NCBI GenBank assembly: GCA_934647145.1
Contig: CAKUFB010000104.1
Span: 1 to 8,666, forward strand
Length of the DNA: 8,666 nt
From: an uncultured Clostridia bacterium
GTDB taxonomy: Bacteria; Bacillota; Clostridia; Christensenellales; Aristaeellaceae
Reading direction: 5' to 3'
In this document: positions 5,354 through 8,666 of the stretch, piece by piece
Numbering within the stretch: position 1 is the first letter of the stretch
Layout: each line of letters starts with the position of its first letter
Notes under the pieces: model-generated
What the model saw: only the letters and a program-made list of their open reading frames with translations
Told to the model about the DNA's origin: nothing
The model's database searches: none
Made by a program: the position numbers and the translations under genes

Positions 5354-6436
5354 TTGAAGAAATTCATTGCATTATTCACGGCGCTTGTGCTGTGCCTGTG
5401 CGGCTGCGCAGGGGCCGATACCGTGCCCGCGAACCCGAACGCGCGGCCGGGCAACGCGACCTATACGACCCCCACGCCCTCGCCCGAGGCGCCTGAGCCG
5501 ACGGTGGAGCCCGCCCCGGCGCAGGATGAGGGCGGCGGCGCGGTGGACGTGCTGGACGGCGGCGACCTGACCGACGAAATGATCGCGCAGCTGGACGAGC
5601 AGGTTCGCGAGCTGCTCTCGCACGAGGGCGAGCTGCTGGCCAATCAGGATCACCTGCGCACCATCCTGCTCATCGGCCTGGACGCGCGCCCGGGCGAGAA
5701 GCAGTCCCGCTCGGACAGCATCATCCTGGTGACGCTGGATCCGCAGGGCAAGTGCATCAAGCTGACCTCGATCATGCGCGACCTGTACGTACACATCCCG
5801 GGCGAGGGCAACAACCGCATCAACGCGGCCTATTTCCGCGGCGGCGCGCAGCTGCTGATGGACACGATCGAGGAGAACTTCGGCGTGAAGGTGGACGAGT
5901 ACGTGGCGGTCGACCTGACGATGGTGGTGGACGCGATCAACGATCTGGGCGGCCTGACGCTGACGGTGAGCAGCCAGAAGCAGCTCAAGGCCATTAACGG
6001 CGTGATCGACGGCTACAACGAGCAGTTCAAGTGCCCGAAGAACTCGGATCTGCTGACCAAACTGGGCGAGCAGCAGATGAACGGCAAGCAGGTGCAGGCC
6101 TACGGGCGCTACCGCAAGATCGACTCGGACTTCAAGCGCACCGAGCGCCAGCGCGAAATCCTCTCCAAGCTGTACGAAAAGGTCACGGAGAAGTCGCTGA
6201 CCGAGCTGAGCCTGCTGGTCAGCCGGTACATCGGCCGGGTGGATACCAACCTGACCCTGACCGATATGATTTCGCTGCTGCCCACGCTGCTGGCCATGAA
6301 GGGCGCGCAGATCGATCAGCTGCGCCTGCCGGACGACGGCGATTACCAGAGCAAAACGGTCAGCGGCATGGCGGTGCTGGTGCCTGATCTTCAGGCCTGC
6401 CGCGACAAACTGAGTGCGTTTTTACAGGAGCAGTAA
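5354..6436 (+). CDS. LytR-CpsA-Psr (LCP) family cell-envelope transferase with lipoprotein-like signal
   Basis: LCP proteins transfer lipid-linked glycopolymers such as teichoic acids or capsule to peptidoglycan outside the membrane. The 360-residue protein starts with MKK and a hydrophobic stretch ending in a lipobox-like LCGC, so Cys18 may be lipidated. A Pro/Glu-rich linker follows (about 21-70), then the LCP domain from about 101. Seen there are DARPGEKQSRSDS (110-122), SIMRDLYVHIPG (139-150), NNRINAAYF (153-161) and GRYRKIDSDFKRTERQ (251-266), which hold the Arg and Asp residues that bind the polyprenyl pyrophosphate and Mg. The TTG start is supported by GAGGTGAAGG just upstream and by the signal that begins there. 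The nearest promoter-like sequence (TTGCGG 5291, GATATT 5314) is weak. It is 3 nt upstream of the DUF218 gene and surely co-transcribed. Most LCP proteins have an uncleaved transmembrane anchor, so the lipobox is unusual. Confidence 0.93.
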   Translation: MKKFIALFTALVLCLCGCAGADTVPANPNARPGNATYTTPTPSPEAPEPTVEPAPAQDEGGGAVDVLDGGDLTDEMIAQLDEQVRELLSHEGELLANQDHLRTILLIGLDARPGEKQSRSDSIILVTLDPQGKCIKLTSIMRDLYVHIPGEGNNRINAAYFRGGAQLLMDTIEENFGVKVDEYVAVDLTMVVDAINDLGGLTLTVSSQKQLKAINGVIDGYNEQFKCPKNSDLLTKLGEQQMNGKQVQAYGRYRKIDSDFKRTERQREILSKLYEKVTEKSLTELSLLVSRYIGRVDTNLTLTDMISLLPTLLAMKGAQIDQLRLPDDGDYQSKTVSGMAVLVPDLQACRDKLSAFLQEQ

Positions 6437-6439
6437 TTC

Positions 6440-7030
6440 ATGAAAAAGGTCGTGAAGGCGATATTGTGCGTGATCCTCGCGGGCGCGCTGGTGGGCGCGG
6501 CGGCGCTTTCATGGGTGGTTTATCAGGAAGCGCACGCCGGGGACGAGCTGCAAAAAAGCGACGTCATCATCGTGCTGGGCGCGCGCGTGCGGCCGGACGG
6601 CACGCTGAGCAACTCGCTTGAGTACCGCATGCAGACGGCGCTTGCCGCGTATGAGGCGGGCTATGCCGACCGTTTCATCGTCTGCGGCGCGCAGGGCGGC
6701 GACGAGCCGTGTACCGAGGCCTCGGCGATGAAGGCCTACCTGACCGCGCGCGGCGTGCCCGAGGCGAGCGTCTTTACCGACGATCAGTCCTTCAACACCC
6801 GCCAGAACATCGACCACGCCAAAGCGATCATGGACGAGCAGGGCTTTTCGACCGCCATCGTGGTCACCAACGCCTACCACGTCGCGCGCGCCAAGGCGCT
6901 GTGCCGGGACGCGGGCATCGAGGCGCTGGGCGCGGCGGCAAAAATGCCCCGGGGATTCTTCATCCCCTGGAAGATGCGGGCGCGCGAGGCGCTCAGCTGG
7001 CTTAACTACCTGCTCAGAAAGGCGCTGTAG
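6440..7030 (+). CDS. YdcF/SanA-like DUF218 membrane protein, copy 1 (complete)
   Basis: A 196-residue protein with one N-terminal transmembrane segment (about 5-27) and a DUF218 domain, related to E. coli SanA and YdcF, which are implicated in envelope integrity; the biochemical activity is unknown. Family motifs are DVIIVLGARV (41-50), the FIVCGAQGG strand-loop (79-87) followed by EASAMKAYL (93-101), NTRQN (119-123) and VVTNAYHVARA (141-151). AGGAG at 6427-6431 lies within the end of the LCP gene, 3 nt separate the two genes, and they form an operon. An intrinsic terminator follows. The last 244 bases are repeated, inverted and 97% identical, at 8423-8666. Residue 171 is Arg here and Met in the second copy. 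Confidence 0.92.
   Translation: MKKVVKAILCVILAGALVGAAALSWVVYQEAHAGDELQKSDVIIVLGARVRPDGTLSNSLEYRMQTALAAYEAGYADRFIVCGAQGGDEPCTEASAMKAYLTARGVPEASVFTDDQSFNTRQNIDHAKAIMDEQGFSTAIVVTNAYHVARAKALCRDAGIEALGAAAKMPRGFFIPWKMRAREALSWLNYLLRKAL
6787..7030 (+). repeat. Inverted duplication, left arm (3' part of DUF218 gene)
   Basis: These 244 bases match the reverse complement of 8423-8666 with 7 substitutions and no gaps. The match fades after the stop codon, picks up again at the terminator stem (7045-7080 versus 8363-8401), and then reaches repeat copy C on this side and copy D on the other. The right arm runs into the window edge, so the true length is at least this. Confidence 0.9.
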
Positions 7031-7044
7031 CCCCCATGTCATTC

Positions 7045-7080
7045 ACCGCGCAGTCTCCAAAAAGAGGCCGCGCGGTTTTT
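7045..7080 (+). terminator. Intrinsic terminator of the LCP-DUF218 operon
   Basis: ACCGCGC (7045-7051) pairs with GCGCGGT (7070-7076), and five T residues follow (7076-7080). The loop holds CTCCAAAAAGAG, which can form a short inner stem. It lies 14 bp after the DUF218 stop and has a paralogous copy after the second DUF218 gene. Confidence 0.85.
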
Positions 7081-7095
7081 GCCCCATCCGGGCGA

Positions 7096-7280
7096 GTCGG
7101 CAGCGCCGACCCTCAATCCGCAGGGAAGCCTGCGGATTCGAAGAAATCAGCCGCTCTAATTTATGGCGGCTGGTTTCGTGTCAGGATTGGCGGCAGCAAG
7201 TGGGTGCAGGCTCAGCCTGCCGGCAGCAAGTGGCCGTCGGCACTGCCGACCGGCAGCAGGTGGGCGCAGGCCCTGCCTGC
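7096..7280 (+). repeat. Modular multi-hairpin intergenic repeat, copy C (expanded)
   Basis: Hairpin 1 is GTCGGC-AGC-GCCGAC (7096-7110). Hairpin 2 is AATCCGCAGG-GAAG-CCTGCGGATT (7115-7138), where an A-T pair of copies A and B is a G-C pair. Hairpin 3 is GAAATCAGCCGC (7143-7154) / GCGGCTGGTTTC (7166-7177) with one T-G wobble in place of the C-G of copy A, around TCTAATTTATG. Three tandem 30-bp units follow (7191-7280). The element starts 16 bp after the operon terminator and ends 14 bp before the -35 box of the methyltransferase promoter. Confidence 0.87.
7191..7280 (+). repeat. Three tandem 30-bp hairpin units within copy C
   Basis: Units 7191-7220, 7221-7250 and 7251-7280 each begin CGGCAGCARGTGG and end in a 15-base perfect hairpin: GCAGGC-TCA-GCCTGC, GTCGGC-ACT-GCCGAC and GCAGGC-CCT-GCCTGC. 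The middle stem differs on both arms yet pairs perfectly, and it is the same stem as hairpin 1 of the element. Copies A and B have one unit, copy D one full and one shortened unit. Confidence 0.9.
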
Positions 7281-7293
7281 CCAACGTTCTTCC

Positions 7294-7322
7294 TTGTTTA
7301 CAGGCGGCGGATGTGATATAAT
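7294..7322 (+). promoter_or_regulatory. Promoter of the TrmH-family methyltransferase gene
   Basis: TTGTTT (7294-7299), a 17-bp spacer and a perfect TATAAT (7317-7322). Transcription should begin near 7329, which rules out the in-frame GTG at 7323 as the start codon. The promoter begins immediately after the last 30-bp unit of repeat copy C. Confidence 0.75.
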
Positions 7323-7355
7323 GTGGGTATTGGGAAGTTCCTGAAGAAAGGCGCT

Positions 7356-8240
7356 GTGAAGCAGATGATTAAGCAGATGAATACGCGCTCGGCAGAGTTT
7401 CAGCGGTTCGAAACCCTGAAGCGCAACCGGGAAAAGCGCACGCAGCAGAAGCTGATGTTTCTGGAGGGCGTGCATCCGATTGAGCAGGCGATTGCCCACG
7501 GCTGGCAGTTCGCCGCGATGGCCTATGCGGGCGGCAGGCGGCTGTCCGGCTGGGCGCAGGACATGCTGACCAGGGCGCGGCCGGAGGTAATCTACGAGAT
7601 GTCGCCCGAGCTGCACGCCGAGCTGAGCGACCGCGAAAACCCGTGCGAGCTGATCGCCCTGCTCAGGCAGCGCACCGACGGCCTGCAGCGGCTGACACAG
7701 GCCGCCGCGTCGCAGCCCAGCCCGCTCTTCGTGCTCTTCGACCGCCCGCAGGGGCCGGGCAACCTGGGCACGCTGATCCGCTCGGCCGACGCGTTCGGTG
7801 CCTGCGGCGTGCTGACCACTGGCCACGCGGCCGACTTTTACGACCCGCAGTGCCTGCGCGCCACCATCGGCACGCTGTTTGCCCGGCCGTTCGCCGCGCT
7901 CGAGTCGATGCAGGACGCGCTCGACTGGGCGGCGTCGCTGCCGGTGCGCCTGAACGTCGTGGGCACCAGCGCGCACGGAACCTGCCTGCTCGAGGAGGTC
8001 GACCTGACCGGCCCCACGCTGCTGCTCGTCGGCAACGAGACCTTCGGCCTGTCCAAGGGCTGGAAGGAGCACTGCGACGTGCTCGCCAAAATCCCCATCC
8101 AGGGCAGCGCGTCCTCCCTCAACGCGGGCTGCGCCGCCTCCATCTGCCTCTACGAAATCGACCGTCAGCGCCGGCAGGCAGTGCCTGGTCGGCAGGACCG
8201 ACTGCCACTTGCTGCCGCGCATCCTGTCGACGACCATTGA
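7356..8240 (+). CDS. TrmH/SpoU family RNA 2'-O-ribose methyltransferase with repeat-derived C-terminal tail
   Basis: The SPOUT-class enzyme transfers a methyl group from S-adenosylmethionine to a ribose 2'-OH in tRNA or rRNA. Of 294 residues, about 1-115 form a substrate-binding region with LEGVHPIEQAI (36-46). The knotted SPOUT domain follows, with motif 1 FDRPQGPGNLGTLIRSADAF (128-147, catalytic Arg candidate 142), motif 2 LLLVGNETFGLS (222-233) and motif 3 IPIQGSASSLNAG (246-258) with ICLYE (263-267). The family normally ends a few residues later. Here residues from about 273 on are encoded by repeat copy D, which also provides the TGA stop, so a native stop seems to have been lost. The GTG at 7356 is chosen because AAAGG lies 4 nt before it and the promoter excludes 7323; ATG 7365 or 7377 are alternatives. 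The core is intact, so activity is likely. The RNA target cannot be told. Confidence 0.9.
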   Translation: MKQMIKQMNTRSAEFQRFETLKRNREKRTQQKLMFLEGVHPIEQAIAHGWQFAAMAYAGGRRLSGWAQDMLTRARPEVIYEMSPELHAELSDRENPCELIALLRQRTDGLQRLTQAAASQPSPLFVLFDRPQGPGNLGTLIRSADAFGACGVLTTGHAADFYDPQCLRATIGTLFARPFAALESMQDALDWAASLPVRLNVVGTSAHGTCLLEEVDLTGPTLLLVGNETFGLSKGWKEHCDVLAKIPIQGSASSLNAGCAASICLYEIDRQRRQAVPGRQDRLPLAAAHPVDDH

Positions 8241-8307
8241 CCGCCATAGATTGGAGCGGTCAAGGTCTGCGAATCCGCGCTGCGGATTTTCTGTCGGCAT
8301 TGCCGAC
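8173..8307 (-). repeat. Modular multi-hairpin intergenic repeat, copy D (inverted)
   Basis: Read on the minus strand: hairpin 1 GTCGGC-AAT-GCCGAC (8307-8293); hairpin 2 shortened to AATCCGC-AGC-GCGGATT (8288-8272); hairpin 3 TTGACCGC (8263-8256) / GCGGTCAA (8244-8237) around TCCAATCTATG, the same loop as copy A with a new stem. One 30-bp unit follows (8217-8188) whose stem GTCGGT/GCCGAC has a G-T wobble, then a shortened unit CAGGC-ACT-GCCTG (8187-8175). The left part overlaps the end of the methyltransferase frame, whose TGA stop (8238-8240) lies in the hairpin 3 stem. Confidence 0.85.
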
Positions 8308-8331
8308 TCGCCCTGGTCTGGGCGGCGTTGA

Positions 8332-8353
8332 GGGCGCTCCGCTGGAAGCGCCC
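8332..8353. other. GC-rich hairpin between repeat D and the DUF218 terminator
   Basis: GGGCGCT (8332-8338) pairs with AGCGCCC (8347-8353), with a CC/GG extension and one bulged A. It could help end methyltransferase transcripts, but no T-run follows on the plus strand. It lies in a segment of about 42 bp that is missing at the matching place beside copy C. Confidence 0.4.
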
Positions 8354-8362
8354 GGAGGGAGC

Positions 8363-8401
8363 AAAAAAACCGCGCGGCCTCTTTTTCGGAGACTGCGCGG
8401 T
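8363..8401 (-). terminator. Intrinsic terminator of the second DUF218 gene
   Basis: On the minus strand ACCGCGC (8401-8395) pairs with GCGCGGT (8375-8369), followed by seven T residues (the A-run 8363-8369 on the plus strand). Stem and much of the loop match the terminator at 7045-7080. It points toward the methyltransferase gene, so the two transcripts converge. Confidence 0.85.
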
Positions 8402-8422
8402 GAGCGATGCGGGTTGTGGGGG

Positions 8423-8666
8423 CTAGAGCGCCTTTCTGAGCAGGTAGTTAAGCCAGCTGAGCGCCTCGCGCGCCCGCATCTTCCAGGGGATAAAGAATCC
8501 CATGGGCATTTTTGCCGCCGCGCCCAGCGCCTCGATGCCCGCGTCCCGGCAAAGCGCCTTGGCGCGGGCGACGTGGTAGGCGTTGGTGACGACGATGGCG
8601 GTCGAAAAGCCCTGCTCGTCCATGATCGCTTTGGCGTGGTCGATGTTCTGGCGGGTGTTGAAGGAC
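8423..8666 (-). CDS. YdcF/SanA-like DUF218 protein, copy 2 (5' part beyond window)
   Basis: The 80 visible C-terminal residues correspond to Ser117-Leu196 of the complete protein at 6440-7030 and differ only at one position (Met for Arg171). They include NTRQN and VVTNAYHVARA. Six codons differ from copy 1; five are silent third-base changes and one is CGG to ATG. The frame is open to the window edge. An ATG inside (8623) gives a short open frame but is only an internal Met. Whether an LCP gene precedes this copy as well lies outside the window. Confidence 0.9.
   Translation of the reverse strand, partial: SFNTRQNIDHAKAIMDEQGFSTAIVVTNAYHVARAKALCRDAGIEALGAAAKMPMGFFIPWKMRAREALSWLNYLLRKAL

Noticed and set aside
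7191..7280. CRISPR array
   Set aside because: The 30-bp units are directly adjacent with no unique spacers, each is itself a hairpin, and no cas genes are nearby.
7212..8300. A 362-codon open frame on the minus strand across repeats C and D and the methyltransferase
   Set aside because: It reads through two repeat copies and antisense to motif-bearing SPOUT sequence; nothing in its translation resembles a protein family.
8423..8666. Inverted DUF218 copy as an assembly or chimera artefact
   Set aside because: The copies differ at 7 positions, mostly at silent third bases, and their downstream spacers differ; an artefactual copy would be identical. Not fully excluded without reads.

Overview
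The window is GC-rich, tightly packed bacterial chromosome. Sense and style (strong AGGAGG-type ribosome binding sites, TTG/GTG starts, sigma-A style TTGACA/TATAAT promoters with 17-18 bp spacers, DegV, LytR-CpsA-Psr and C_GCAxxG_C_C families) point to a high-GC member of the Firmicutes/Clostridia, probably an uncultured gut lineage. This is an inference from gene content; no rRNA or other taxonomic marker is present.

Layout. Bases 1-1055 (minus strand) hold a marR-degV operon: a MarR-type repressor gene whose stop overlaps the start of a DegV gene (ATGA overlap) that runs off the left edge. Between marR and the divergent acetyl-xylan esterase gene (1241-2209, plus) is a compact control region with two copies of a palindrome; one covers the marR -35 box and the other lies just downstream of its -10 box. 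The esterase converges on a GH127/DUF1680 beta-L-arabinofuranosidase-like gene (2597-4447, minus), which is divergent from a small C_GCAxxG_C_C redox protein gene (4551-5003, plus) through overlapping promoters. The esterase and arabinosidase-like proteins lack signal peptides and would act on imported plant-cell-wall oligosaccharides (deacetylation and removal of beta-L-arabinofuranose). Next come an LCP-family cell-envelope transferase with a lipoprotein-like signal (5354-6436) and a membrane-anchored YdcF/SanA-like DUF218 protein (6440-7030), a two-gene operon ending in an intrinsic terminator. A TrmH/SpoU-family RNA 2'-O-methyltransferase gene follows (7356-8240). The right edge carries the 3' end of a second, inverted DUF218 gene that is about 97% identical to the first.

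The most interesting signal is not a gene. Four long intergenic gaps contain copies (A 2451-2575, B 5152-5278, C 7096-7280, D 8173-8307 inverted) of a modular multi-hairpin element that I do not recognise. It consists of a GTCGGC triloop hairpin, an AATCCGC tetraloop hairpin, a third hairpin with a conserved 11-nt loop, and one to three 30-bp units each ending in a perfect 6-bp hairpin with a 3-nt loop. Stems vary between copies by compensatory changes and G-U wobbles while the 11-nt loop is conserved, which suggests selection on folded RNA or on a single-stranded hairpin substrate. Copy D has invaded the 3' end of the methyltransferase gene and supplies its last 22 codons and stop. Copies C and D sit at either side of the methyltransferase gene, inside the two inverted DUF218 ends.

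All calls are from reading the sequence; no database search was run.
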